Of a stretch of 39,948 nt of DNA, positions 16,974 through 25,678 are shown in pieces. A program made the position numbers and the translations under genes. Source of the DNA: Rhodoblastus sp964425315 (lineage in GTDB: Bacteria > Pseudomonadota > Alphaproteobacteria > Rhizobiales > Beijerinckiaceae); assembly GCA_964425315.1 (NCBI GenBank), contig CAYRNB010000025.1, positions 1-39,948 on the forward strand. The letters are read 5' to 3'. Under the pieces are notes generated by a model. It did no database searches, had not been told where the DNA came from, and saw only the letters and a list, made by a program, of their open reading frames with translations. The first letter of the stretch is position 1. Each line of letters starts with the position of its first letter.

Positions 16974-17567
16974 TCAGTTCGGCTTGGCGCCGCCCCGCGC
17001 CACCGCGACTTTGGCCGGGCGCAGCACGCGCTCGCCAATGGCGAAGCCGTCCTCGATCACTTGCGCCACCGTGCCGGGGGCCAAGCTTTCATCATGGGCC
17101 TCGAACAGGGCCTCATGGAAATGCGGGTCGAATTTCTGGCCTTTCGGCTCCAGCTTGCGCACGCCGTGGCGGGCGAGGCGGGCGAGAAAATCCCGCTCTG
17201 TGACTTCAATGCCTTCGACAAAGCCTTTCAGCGACGGATCGGCCGCCTCCAGCGCCTCGACCGGCACGTTATGCAGGGCGCGCTTGAGATTGTCGGCGAA
17301 GGTCAGCATGTCGCGGGCGAAGGACGCCACCCCGTAGGACTTGGCGTCGGCGACTTCCTTTTCCGTGCGGCGGCGCAGATTTTCCATTTCCGCCAAAGTG
17401 CGCAACACTTTGTCCTTGAGGCTGGCGTTTTCGGCGATCAGCGCCTGCACCGCGGCCGCGTCGCGCTCGGCCCCGCTCTGGGCGGGAGCGGGTTCGGGAG
17501 CGGCGGCGGAATTTTCGTCGGTCTGCGAAGGCGCCTCGTTCTGCGGTTTCTTGCCGTCGTTCATCAT
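16974..17567 (-). CDS. grpE: GrpE nucleotide exchange factor of DnaK
   Basis: 197 aa (196 if the second Met at 17564 is used). An acidic, low-complexity N-terminus of ~40 residues is followed by the long dimerisation helix (KDKVLRTLAEMENLRRRTEK) and the C-terminal beta domain with VEGIEVTERDF, GQKFDPHFHEALFE and GTVAQVIEDGFAIGERVLRPAKV. It exchanges ADP from DnaK in the cytoplasm. It sits 53 nt after glnD and not beside hrcA or dnaK; no heat-shock element is obvious in that gap. Confidence 0.96.
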   Translation of the reverse strand: MMNDGKKPQNEAPSQTDENSAAAPEPAPAQSGAERDAAAVQALIAENASLKDKVLRTLAEMENLRRRTEKEVADAKSYGVASFARDMLTFADNLKRALHNVPVEALEAADPSLKGFVEGIEVTERDFLARLARHGVRKLEPKGQKFDPHFHEALFEAHDESLAPGTVAQVIEDGFAIGERVLRPAKVAVARGGAKPN

Positions 17568-17620
17568 TTAACCGTCTGCTGTTGATTCCCGCCAGCATAT
17601 CGGCCCCCGGGCGGCAAAAA

Positions 17621-20440
17621 TCAAGCTTTCCGCTTGGCGTTGAACACTTCCAGCAATTGCCGCCGCACCGCCCCCTGACGCGGCGCGCTGGTGATTTTTG
17701 CGCCGGTCAGGTCGGAAACGTAGAAGGCGTCCACCGCCTTTTCGCCGAATGTGACGATATGGGCCGAGGCGATATTGAGATTGAGCCGCGACAAAGCCAG
17801 CGTGAGGTCGAACAGGAGACCAGGCCGGTCGAGGCCGGAAACCTCGATTACGCTGTACATATGCGACAGGCTGTTGTCGATGACGACGTCCGGCGGCACG
17901 GTGAAGGTTTCGGCGCGGTCCTGGCCCGCCTCTGCCTTGGCGGCGACGAGATCGCTCAGGCGGATTTCGCCGCGCAACGCCTGCTGCACCGCCTTGGCGA
18001 TGCGCTCGCCGCGCCTTTTCTCGTCTTCGTCGCGATCGAAGGCGCGCGAGACGCAGATCGTGTCGAGCGCCAGCCCGTCCACCGTGGTGAAAATCTGGGC
18101 GTCGACGATATTGGCGCCGGCCGCGGCGCAGGCGCCGGCGATAATCGTCAGGAGCCGCGGATGGTCGGGCGCGATCACCGTCACTTCGGTGACGCCGCGG
18201 AAAGCGTCGACGGCGACTTCGGTGGCGAGCGAACGCATTTCCTTGGCGCAGGCATGGAGAAGCAGCGCCTGCTGGACCTTGTGCGCCAGATCGACCCGCA
18301 GCCAATAGGCCGGATAGTGGCGCGCCGCATATTCCGCGAATTCGTGGTCGGACCAGAGCAGCAGCTTGGCGCGCAATTCCTTTTGCGCATGGGCGACGCG
18401 GCGCTTGCGATCCACCGAGGAATGGCCGCCCGCCAGCACGACTTCCGTCTCCCAATAGAGCGTGCGCAGCAATTCGGCCTTCCAGCCGTTCCAAACGCCG
18501 GGGCCGACGCCGCGAATGTCGCAGACCGTCAGAGCCATCAGCATTTTCAGCCGTTCGACGCTTTGCACGATCTGGGCGAAGGCCTCGATGGTGCGCCGGT
18601 CGGCGAGATCGCGGCCCTGGGCCGTATTGGACATGACGAGATGGTAGCGGACCAGCCAGGCGACGGTTTCCGTTTCGGCTTCGTCAAGGCCAAGGCGCGG
18701 ACAGAGCTTTCGCGCGATCTGGGCGCCGGCGATGGAATGGTCTTCCTTGCGGCCCTTGGCGATATCGTGCAGCAGCAGGGCGACATAAAGCGCGCGGCGA
18801 TGCGAAATGGTCCCGATGATCTCGCTGGTCAGCGGCAATTCGTCCTTGCGCTGTCCGAGTTCCACCGCCGCCAGTTCGCCGAGCGCCCGCAGCAAGTGTT
18901 CGTCCACCGTATAGTGGTGGTACATGTTGAACTGCATCATTGCGACGATGCGGCCGAATTCGGGAATAAAGCGGCCGAGCACGCCGGCTTCGTTCATCAG
19001 CCGCAGGGCCCTCTCGCTCGAATGCGGCGTGGTGAGAATTTCGAGAAACAGCCGGTTCGCCTCCGGATCGGCGCGCAATTTGGCGTCGATGCGCTGCAGG
19101 GATTGCCGCGCCAGGCGCAAGGCGTCGGGATGGATCGGCAATTCGTTGCGCGCCGCCACCCAGAACAGCCGAATGAGATTGATCGGCGCCTTGGCGAAGA
19201 CGTTCGGGTCCGCGACGGTGACGCGATCCGTCTCCACGGCGAAAGGACCGAGGTCCCTAGGCTTGGAGCGTCGGCGCCATTTGCCGACGAAACGGTCGAA
19301 GACGGCGCGCGGCTTGGCCTGGCGCTCCTCCAGAGCGGCGCAGACGATATTGGTCAGGTCGCCGACATGCTTGGCCATGACGAAATAATGTTTCATGAAC
19401 CTTTCGACCGCCGACATGCCGTCGCGCGCCGTATAGTCGAATTTTTCCGCAATCACCCGCTGCAGGTCGAAGCTCAGCCGCTCCTCGGCGCGGCCGGTGA
19501 CGAAATGCATCATGCAGCGCACTTTCCACAGGAAATTCTCGCAGCGGCGAAACAGCCGCAGTTCCGTCTCGTTGAACAGGCCTGCGGCGACGAGCGCGTC
19601 GGCGTCGCGCACCCGATAGGCGTATTTCGCGATCCAGAACAAGGTGTTGAGATCGCGTAAGCCCCCCTTGCCTTCCTTGATGTTGGGCTCGACGAGATAG
19701 CGCGAGGCGCCGGCGCGCTGCACGCGGGCGTCGCGCTCGGCAAGTTTCGCCGAGGCGAATTCCGCCGCGGTGTGGCGGACGATTTCCTGGTCGAAGCGCG
19801 TCAGCAATTGATCGAGCAGAGCGCGATCGCCGAGGATGTAGCGGCATTCGAGCAAGGTGGTGCGGATCGTGATGTCCGCCTTGGCCTGTTTCAGGCTTTC
19901 CTCGACCGTGCGCGTCGCGTGCCCGACCTTCTGCTTGAGGTCCCACAGCAGATAGAGCATGGATTCGACCACCGCCTCCGCGCCGGCGCGGCTGCGGTTG
20001 GGCAGGAGGAAAAGGAGATCGATGTCCGAACCGGGCGCCAGCGCGCCGCGCCCATAGCCGCCGACGGCGACGAGACAAAGGCCGTCGGGCGGCGCGCCGC
20101 CCAAGCAATGCTTGACCACGCAGCAATGAATCGCCCGCAAAAGCTCGTCTTCGAGATAGGCGAGATGGGCGCCGCAGGCGAGGCCGGAGCCTTTCGCCTC
20201 CAGGGCGCGGCGCGCCACGGCCGAGCCGTGCGCCAGGGCTTTCGCAAAGATTTCGACCGCGCCTTTGCGGAATTCCGCGCTTGCCGGGTCGCGCTCCTTG
20301 GAGAGTTCGGCGATCTGCGCGTCCAGGGCGGCGCGGTCGATCAAAGCCTTCATCGGCAGCTCGAGGCGCGGCCCGGTCCATTTCGGCGCCAGATTGTGGT
20401 TCTGGTGGTCCTTGACGGCGATATTGCCTTGCAAGTTCAT
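17621..20440 (-). CDS. glnD: Bifunctional PII uridylyltransferase/uridylyl-removing enzyme GlnD
   Basis: 939 aa, normal length. The nucleotidyltransferase motif GGYGRGALAPGSDIDLLF (127-144) adds UMP to PII; the central HD domain (HHYTVDEHLL, LLHDIAKGRKEDHS) removes it; two C-terminal ACT domains (VTVIAPDHPRLLTIIAGACA and SVIEVSGLDRPGLLFDLTLA) sense glutamine. The protein sets PII state and so nitrogen assimilation. The ATG at 20440 overlaps the gshB stop (ATGA); the next in-frame Met (residue 30) is a possible alternative but the coupling favours the first. The ACT regions and HD residues look intact. Confidence 0.97.
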   Translation of the reverse strand: MNLQGNIAVKDHQNHNLAPKWTGPRLELPMKALIDRAALDAQIAELSKERDPASAEFRKGAVEIFAKALAHGSAVARRALEAKGSGLACGAHLAYLEDELLRAIHCCVVKHCLGGAPPDGLCLVAVGGYGRGALAPGSDIDLLFLLPNRSRAGAEAVVESMLYLLWDLKQKVGHATRTVEESLKQAKADITIRTTLLECRYILGDRALLDQLLTRFDQEIVRHTAAEFASAKLAERDARVQRAGASRYLVEPNIKEGKGGLRDLNTLFWIAKYAYRVRDADALVAAGLFNETELRLFRRCENFLWKVRCMMHFVTGRAEERLSFDLQRVIAEKFDYTARDGMSAVERFMKHYFVMAKHVGDLTNIVCAALEERQAKPRAVFDRFVGKWRRRSKPRDLGPFAVETDRVTVADPNVFAKAPINLIRLFWVAARNELPIHPDALRLARQSLQRIDAKLRADPEANRLFLEILTTPHSSERALRLMNEAGVLGRFIPEFGRIVAMMQFNMYHHYTVDEHLLRALGELAAVELGQRKDELPLTSEIIGTISHRRALYVALLLHDIAKGRKEDHSIAGAQIARKLCPRLGLDEAETETVAWLVRYHLVMSNTAQGRDLADRRTIEAFAQIVQSVERLKMLMALTVCDIRGVGPGVWNGWKAELLRTLYWETEVVLAGGHSSVDRKRRVAHAQKELRAKLLLWSDHEFAEYAARHYPAYWLRVDLAHKVQQALLLHACAKEMRSLATEVAVDAFRGVTEVTVIAPDHPRLLTIIAGACAAAGANIVDAQIFTTVDGLALDTICVSRAFDRDEDEKRRGERIAKAVQQALRGEIRLSDLVAAKAEAGQDRAETFTVPPDVVIDNSLSHMYSVIEVSGLDRPGLLFDLTLALSRLNLNIASAHIVTFGEKAVDAFYVSDLTGAKITSAPRQGAVRRQLLEVFNAKRKA

Positions 20441-21402
20441 GCTCCCGCCTTCCCGGCCGCATGCCGTCTTTCGATCGCGTCCCAGATGGCGGCGGCGACG
20501 TCGGGGCCGCCGGTGCGCCGGACCGCGCGTATGCCTGTCGGCGACGTGACGTTGATTTCGGTGAGATAGCCGTCGATCACGTCAATGCCGACGAAAGTGA
20601 GCCCGCGTTTCTTGAGCGCCGGCCCGATCGTTTCGCAGATTTCCTTCTCGCGCGCGGAAAGCTCGGTCGCCTCGGCCGCGCCGCCGCGCACCATATTGGA
20701 GCGTATGTCATTGGCCTGCGGCACACGATTGACCGCGCCGCAGGGCTCGCCGTCCACCAGTAAAATCCTCTTGTCGCCGCGGGTGACGGCGGGCAGGTAT
20801 TTCTGCACCACCCATTGCTCGCGGAAACTGGTGGCGAAAAGATCGTAAAGCGAGCCGTAATTCGGGTCCTGTTCCAGCAGCCGGAACACGGCGGCGCCGC
20901 CGAAACCGTGCAAAGGCTTCATCACCACCTCGCCATGCTCGGCGCGAAAGGCGTCGACCGCCGCCTTGTCGCGGGTGATGAGCGTCGGCGGCATGAGCTG
21001 CGGGAATTCCATGACGAACAGTTTTTCCGGGGCGTTGCGCACGCCGACGGGATCGTTCGACACCAGGGTCGTCCCTCCGATCATTTCGAGCAAATGCGTC
21101 GAAGTAATGTAGGCGAGGTCGAAGGGCGGGTCCTGGCGCAGCAGCACGACATCCATGTCGCGCAAATGAGTTTCGCGCGACGCGCCGAGCTCGAAATGGT
21201 CGCCCTTGACGTCGCGCACGCGTAAATTCCGCGTCACCGCGACGACATCCGATCCGCGCAGCGACAGAAGATCCGGCGTGTAATAGAAAATCTCAAAGCC
21301 CCGCTCCTGCGCTTCGAGCAGAAGAGCGAAAGTCGAATCGCCGGTGATGTTGATCCGTTCGATGGGGTCCATCTGAACGGCGATTTTCTTCAAACGGCTC
21401 AT
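20437..21402 (-). CDS. gshB: Glutathione synthetase (ATP-grasp)
   Basis: 321 aa from MSRLKKIAVQMDPIERINI; the open frame extends 42 residues upstream but that part is low-complexity and not conserved. Family motifs: N-terminal MDPIERINITGDSTFALLLEA, DVVLLRQDPPFDLAYI, VVMKPLHGFGGAAVFRL (ATP-grasp lysine and glycine loop), and GIDVIDGYLTEINVTSPTGI with the metal/substrate residues. It ligates glycine to gamma-glutamylcysteine. GGGAG lies 11 nt before the ATG. First gene of the unit gshB-glnD-grpE-alkB, coupled to glnD. Confidence 0.96.
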   Translation of the reverse strand: MSRLKKIAVQMDPIERINITGDSTFALLLEAQERGFEIFYYTPDLLSLRGSDVVAVTRNLRVRDVKGDHFELGASRETHLRDMDVVLLRQDPPFDLAYITSTHLLEMIGGTTLVSNDPVGVRNAPEKLFVMEFPQLMPPTLITRDKAAVDAFRAEHGEVVMKPLHGFGGAAVFRLLEQDPNYGSLYDLFATSFREQWVVQKYLPAVTRGDKRILLVDGEPCGAVNRVPQANDIRSNMVRGGAAEATELSAREKEICETIGPALKKRGLTFVGIDVIDGYLTEINVTSPTGIRAVRRTGGPDVAAAIWDAIERRHAAGKAGA

Positions 21403-21642
21403 TCCGGACGATTCTCCCTCCCGCAGCCGGGCGGCGCGGCGCGCCATTCTTGCATGGCTTTCGGCTCCCCTGCAAAGCGCCGGCGCCCCATGCCCGGTTC
21501 CATAAGCGTGTCTTAAGCTTTCGCTCAATCTCCCCGGCTAAAATGGGCGGGGGAATGAGGCCAGTACCATGATGCGGCAGGGATTTCGACAGAAGGGAGA
21601 CGGCTTGACCGCAACAATAACGGCGCGGCGCGGCGGGTCTTC

Positions 21643-23115
21643 ATGCTGATTATCTTCACCTTTCTTCTCAACGCCTGCCTCAATTTCCTGCTCGGGCTCT
21701 TGATCGCCGGCATTTTGGGGCCGGACTCCTATGGTCGATTTTCCGTCGCCTTCATGGCCGCGACGGTCGCAACCACGCTGATATTCGACTGGCTGCGGCT
21801 TTCGGCCACCCGCTTCTATAACGAACGCGGCCGGGTGGAGGAACCGGAAACGCGCGCCTCCCTCAACGCCGGCTATGTTGTGGGCGCGCTGATCGTGGCT
21901 GCGGCCACGGGCCTGGCGCTGCTGCTCGGCGCCGATTTCGGCGTGGGCGCGGCCCTGGTCGGCGCCGCCGCGGCGGCGGTGATCGCCAATGGAATGTTCG
22001 AATTTTCCGGCGCGCTGCTGCGCGCCCGCTTCCGCAACAACGCCTATGCCGGACTGGTCCTCGCCAAGAACGGGCTGGCCTTTGCCGGCATGATCGGCGC
22101 CGCCTATCTCTTTCATGCGCCGGCGGCGGTCATGGCCATGTTGGCCGTGAGCGCTTTCGCGGCCACATTGCTGCTGCGGGGCGAGACCGCCGACCCGGGG
22201 ACGCGCCCGCGCCAGGCGCGCCGGACGCAATTCGACCTCTATCTGCGCTATGGAGGCCCGGTGGTTCTCGCCAATATCTGCTACCAGGGCATAAACCTGG
22301 CCAATCGCAGCGTCGCCGCCTCCCATCTCGATTTTGCCGCCGCGGGACAGTTGTCGCTCGCCACCGACACCACCATCCGCCTTCTGCTCGTCGCCGGCGC
22401 CGCCCTCGACATTCTGCTGTTCCAGCGCGCCGTGTACAAAAGAACCCATGAAGGCGTCGAGCGCGGCCAAAGCGAGGTGGCGCGTAATTTCCTCATCATC
22501 GCCGCCCTGCTCGGCCTCGCCTGCTGCGGCTATATGGCCGACCTGCCGGCTTTCGCCGCCCTTGCGGCGCCGGCCAAATTCCGCGCCGAATTCGCGCCGC
22601 TCAGCTTCATCATGGCGCCGGGAGTCCTGCTCTACTGCCTCGGCCAGTTCGGCCTCAACCCGATCGCGCAGCTTGAGGGCCGGACGACGACCATTCTCTT
22701 CGTCGCCATCGCCACCGCCGCGATCGACCTCACCCTCGTCAGCCTCGCGCCGCGTCATTTAGGCATTTCCGGCTACGCCATGCTCCATTCCGCGAGCCTT
22801 TCGGCCGGCTTCTTCCTCATGCTGGCCCAGACGATCCGCTGGCGCGCCTATTGGCCGAAGGCGCGCGACATCGGCGTCATCCTTCTCGCCCTCTGCCTCG
22901 CCAGCGCCGCCATGTGGCCGCTGCGCGACCTCCACCCGCCGCTTCTCGCTCTGGTCCTGGTCGCTCTGGTCGGACTGGCCGTTTACGGCGCTGTTTTGTT
23001 TCTTTTCGACCTCGGCGGCTTCGTCCGCCCGGCCTGCGCCGAGTTCTGGCTCCTTTTGCGCCCCCTTCTCCCGGGTCCCGGCGCGCAAAAACTTTACAAA
23101 GGCGGAAAGACATGA
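21643..23115 (+). CDS. Polysaccharide flippase (Wzx/MVF-type membrane protein)
   Basis: 490 aa and strongly hydrophobic, with around 12-14 membrane segments, beginning FTFLLNACLNFLLGLLIAGI and followed by the family-typical loop GPDSYGRFSVAFMAATV. Such proteins flip lipid-linked oligosaccharides across the inner membrane for O-antigen or exopolysaccharide assembly. No strong ribosome site precedes the ATG. Divergent from gshB (240-nt gap) and coupled by ATGA to the glycosyltransferase that follows, which supports a polysaccharide export role. The substrate is unknown. Confidence 0.82.
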   Translation: MLIIFTFLLNACLNFLLGLLIAGILGPDSYGRFSVAFMAATVATTLIFDWLRLSATRFYNERGRVEEPETRASLNAGYVVGALIVAAATGLALLLGADFGVGAALVGAAAAAVIANGMFEFSGALLRARFRNNAYAGLVLAKNGLAFAGMIGAAYLFHAPAAVMAMLAVSAFAATLLLRGETADPGTRPRQARRTQFDLYLRYGGPVVLANICYQGINLANRSVAASHLDFAAAGQLSLATDTTIRLLLVAGAALDILLFQRAVYKRTHEGVERGQSEVARNFLIIAALLGLACCGYMADLPAFAALAAPAKFRAEFAPLSFIMAPGVLLYCLGQFGLNPIAQLEGRTTTILFVAIATAAIDLTLVSLAPRHLGISGYAMLHSASLSAGFFLMLAQTIRWRAYWPKARDIGVILLALCLASAAMWPLRDLHPPLLALVLVALVGLAVYGAVLFLFDLGGFVRPACAEFWLLLRPLLPGPGAQKLYKGGKT

Positions 23116-23987
23116 AAGTCGCGGTCATCATCGCGACCAAGGGCCGCCCCGCTCTGGTCGCCGAAATCGTCGCCTCATTCGACCGGCAGAGCCTCCGGCC
23201 CGACCACATATTCGTCGTCGGAGCAGAGGACTCCGATCTCGCCGCCTTGCCGAGGGACCGCGCCGATCTCACCGCCACGACGGGCCGGATCGGCTTAACC
23301 TTGCAACGCAACGACGGCTTGCGACTCGCCAACGGCGCCTATAAATACCTCGCCTTTTTCGACGACGATTTTCTTCCCTCACGCTTCTGGCTGGAAAATA
23401 TGGCGGCGATTTTCGACGCCGACCCGGCCATCGCCGGATTGACCGGCCTTGTGCTTGCCGACGGCGTCGGAACGGCGGCCGTCGAGCTTTCGCAAGCGCG
23501 CGCGCTCGTGGCGGCGCATGACGCCCGAGCGCCCAGCCGGGCGTTCGGCTTTGACGAAAACTTTGGCCCTTACGGCTGCAACATGGCCTTTCGCGCCGCC
23601 GCCATGGAGGGAATGGAATTCGACGAGCGGTTGCCGCTCTACGCCTGGCTGGAAGACGCCGATTTCGGCGAAAGGCTGCGCAGGCGCGGCCGCATGGGCC
23701 GCGCCGACAATCTCTGGGGCGTCCATCTCGGCGCCAAAAGCGGTCGGGAACGGGGGCGGCGCCTCGGCTACAGCCAGATCGCCAACGCCATCTACCTGAC
23801 GCGCAAAGGCAGCCTCGCCTGGCGCTTCACAGCGCCGCTGATGCTGCGTAATTTCGCCGCCAACGCCTTGCGTTCGCTGCGCCCTGAGCCCTATGTCGAC
23901 CGGCGCGGGCGCCTTGCCGGCAATTTGCTCGCCTTCGGCGATTTGCTGCTCGGCCGCAGCGCGCCTGAGCGCGCCGCCCTGCTCTGA
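23112..23987 (+). CDS. Small GT2 glycosyltransferase coupled to the flippase
   Basis: 291 aa from the ATG at 23112, which overlaps the flippase stop (ATGA); GGCGGAAAG upstream serves as ribosome site. GT-A motifs: MKVAVIIATKGRPALVAEIV, FVVGAEDSDL, the metal site FFDDDFLPSRFW, and NMAFRAAAMEGMEFDERLP followed by WLEDADFGERLRRRGR. Inverting family 2 enzyme, probably adding a sugar to the glycan moved by its partner. The downstream IS5 remnant begins within 100 nt. Confidence 0.87.
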   Translation: MKVAVIIATKGRPALVAEIVASFDRQSLRPDHIFVVGAEDSDLAALPRDRADLTATTGRIGLTLQRNDGLRLANGAYKYLAFFDDDFLPSRFWLENMAAIFDADPAIAGLTGLVLADGVGTAAVELSQARALVAAHDARAPSRAFGFDENFGPYGCNMAFRAAAMEGMEFDERLPLYAWLEDADFGERLRRRGRMGRADNLWGVHLGAKSGRERGRRLGYSQIANAIYLTRKGSLAWRFTAPLMLRNFAANALRSLRPEPYVDRRGRLAGNLLAFGDLLLGRSAPERAALL

Positions 23988-24081
23988 GAGACCGTTTGGA
24001 TCTCCGCCCCGGCAATTTGGCCGAGGGCGCGAACCGGCGGAACAGAGCACGAGCAGGCGGCGTTCAGCCATCGACAGGGGC

Positions 24082-24279
24082 GCCACACGACACCCTGATT
24101 ACGCCACGTCCATCCGCATCCGGAAGCGCATCGAAGAAGCGTTCGGTTGGATCAAGACTGTCGCCGGGGTGCGCAAGACCAAGTTGCGCGGTCTGGACAA
24201 GGCGGACTGGGCTTTCGCGCTTGCTGCTGGCGCCTATAATCTCGTGCGGCCGCCCAAACTGATGGAGGCGAAGCCATGA
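24082..24279 (+). pseudogene. IS5-type transposase, C-terminal fragment
   Basis: The last ~62 codons of an IS5/IS1182-like transposase: HPDYATSIRIRKRIEEAFGW, IKTVAGVRKTKLRG, KADWAFALAAGAYNLVRPPK. The RKRIEEAFGW glutamate is the final catalytic acid of the DDE domain; everything before it is missing, and upstream sequence in this frame is not transposase-like. Its TGA overlaps the ATG of the GDCCVxC gene. It is not obviously the other half of the 11651 fragment, 12 kb away, since no shared sequence exists to compare. Confidence 0.85.
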
Positions 24280-24509
24280 CGACTGCGCATGTTGAACTTC
24301 ATTCCGAGATCACCTGCCCTTACTGCGGTCACCGCAAGGTCGAGGAGATGCCGACGGACGCCTGCCAGTTCTTCTATGAATGTGAGGGCTGCCACACTGT
24401 GCTGCGTCCAAATCCGGGGGATTGCTGCGTGTTCTGTTCCTATGGCTCCGCGCCGTGCCCGCCCGTCCAACTCGAGCGTCAGGGCGAAGGCGGTGGCTGC
24501 TGTCACTGA
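24276..24509 (+). CDS. GDCCVxC-domain small cysteine-rich protein
   Basis: 77 aa. It has a CPYCGH pair, the conserved MPTDACQFFYECEGCHTVLR, the signature GDCCVFCSYGSAPCPP and a C-terminal GGGCCH. I recognise this as the family NCBI calls GDCCVxC-domain (seleno)protein; in some bacteria one cysteine codon is TGA, but here the motif codons are TGC, TGC and TGT. Family genes are often found near mercury-resistance genes, and the cysteine pairs suggest metal or thiol chemistry, though function is not established. GGAGG lies 7 nt upstream; the start overlaps the transposase remnant by ATGA. Confidence 0.88.
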   Translation: MTTAHVELHSEITCPYCGHRKVEEMPTDACQFFYECEGCHTVLRPNPGDCCVFCSYGSAPCPPVQLERQGEGGGCCH

Positions 24510-24562
24510 GCTACTTCTTCAACAGCCCGCTTATTCGTCGCAATTCAATGCCGCCGCTGAGC

Positions 24563-25489
24563 TTATTCCTGGTCCCTTTCAACATCTGACGCCTGTTCAT
24601 CGACATCGGAGGACTGTTCGAATTCCTCCGCCTGACCATCGTCGATAGCTTTCGGTGTTTTGACTTTCCTGCGCCGAACGCCGTGGTGGAGCATTTCGAT
24701 CTGCACCTGCTGGATTTCCGACAGGCGTTGCCACTGTCGGGAGATGAGGTAGTCGATCTTTTCATGCAAGTGGCGAATTTCGAGTTCCGCCTTGAGGTTT
24801 ACGCGGTAGTCGTTGAAGGAGCGCTGGCGGTCTTTTTCTTCCTGCCGCTTTTGGCTCATCATGATGACCGGCGCCTGGATCGCCGCAAGAGTGGACAGCA
24901 CAAGATTGAGCAATATGAAGGGATAGGGATCGAATGCCTCCCGCCCGCCTCTGGCAAGGTTATAAGACATCCATATTCCCAATATGATGGCGAACGATAT
25001 AAGAAACGACCAACTCCCGCCGAAGCGCGCCAGTTGATCCGAGAGGCGTTCCGCGAAAGTGCGCTGTTCTTCGTATTCGTCCTCGGTGTTCTCGGCGATC
25101 GTTTCCTGTCTCGCGATGCTTTCCGCGACCTCCCGGTCGAGTTCCGTGAATTCGCCATGCTCCTGCTGGAGCAATTCTTCCACGTAAAGCATCTGATAAC
25201 GGGCAAGCTCGCCAAAGCTGATCTTCGCGTTCCGCGGCAAGTCGGGGTAGTCGCGCCGGATACGTTCGCTGAGCGAAGGCCGTAAGCTATCGATACGCAC
25301 CAACTGGCGCTTGCGGTACATGCGCCCGCTGATAGCCGAGGCCGCCTTCTTGGCGCGCTGCTTAACCTCGACAGTCTGGTCGTCGCCGTCAACGAAGTCT
25401 TGATCTTCTTCAAAGTCTTGGCTGTCGACCTCTTGATCATCGAGGTTTTCGTCAAGCGATGGTCTCTCGCTTTTTGGCGTCGTGGACAT
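24563..25489 (-). CDS. DUF1003 membrane protein
   Basis: 308 aa. A very acidic N-terminus (residues 10-40) is followed by a charged region, then two membrane segments (about 159-177, SWSFLISFAIILGIWMSYN, and 189-211) joined by the family motif FDPYPFILLNLVLSTLAAIQ, then APVIMMSQKRQEEKDR and a coiled-coil-like C-terminus. That motif identifies DUF1003. Function unknown. GGAG lies 6 nt before the ATG. It converges with the GDCCVxC gene across 53 nt. Confidence 0.9.
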   Translation of the reverse strand: MSTTPKSERPSLDENLDDQEVDSQDFEEDQDFVDGDDQTVEVKQRAKKAASAISGRMYRKRQLVRIDSLRPSLSERIRRDYPDLPRNAKISFGELARYQMLYVEELLQQEHGEFTELDREVAESIARQETIAENTEDEYEEQRTFAERLSDQLARFGGSWSFLISFAIILGIWMSYNLARGGREAFDPYPFILLNLVLSTLAAIQAPVIMMSQKRQEEKDRQRSFNDYRVNLKAELEIRHLHEKIDYLISRQWQRLSEIQQVQIEMLHHGVRRRKVKTPKAIDDGQAEEFEQSSDVDEQASDVERDQE

Positions 25490-25678
25490 GGCTGTCTCCA
25501 GAACAAATCGTATGAGCGCGCCCGATCAAGCCGGCCAAAGGGCGTTAGCACGAAAAGCGCGGGCGGGCCAAAGCGGCGGCGGGCGGCGCGCAGTTACAAC
25601 TGATCGACGGTCAGAATGTTTGCCGATGGCTGGCTATTTCCCGCCAGGCGGAGCATCCGGCCGATGGCGGCTTCTCCC

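Noticed and set aside
17582..19660. Very long open frame (692 codons) on the plus strand opposite glnD
   Set aside because: It is the antisense of well-conserved GlnD codons; high GC leaves few stops, the product is arginine/glycine/alanine-rich without any motif, and there is no ribosome site.
21403..21528. Upstream extension of gshB by 42 residues
   Set aside because: The extension is low-complexity, lacks a ribosome site, and the family begins at the MSRLKKIAVQMDP Met.
24405..24450. Possible selenocysteine in the GDCCVxC protein
   Set aside because: The motif cysteines are encoded by TGC, TGC and TGT; no in-frame TGA before the true stop.
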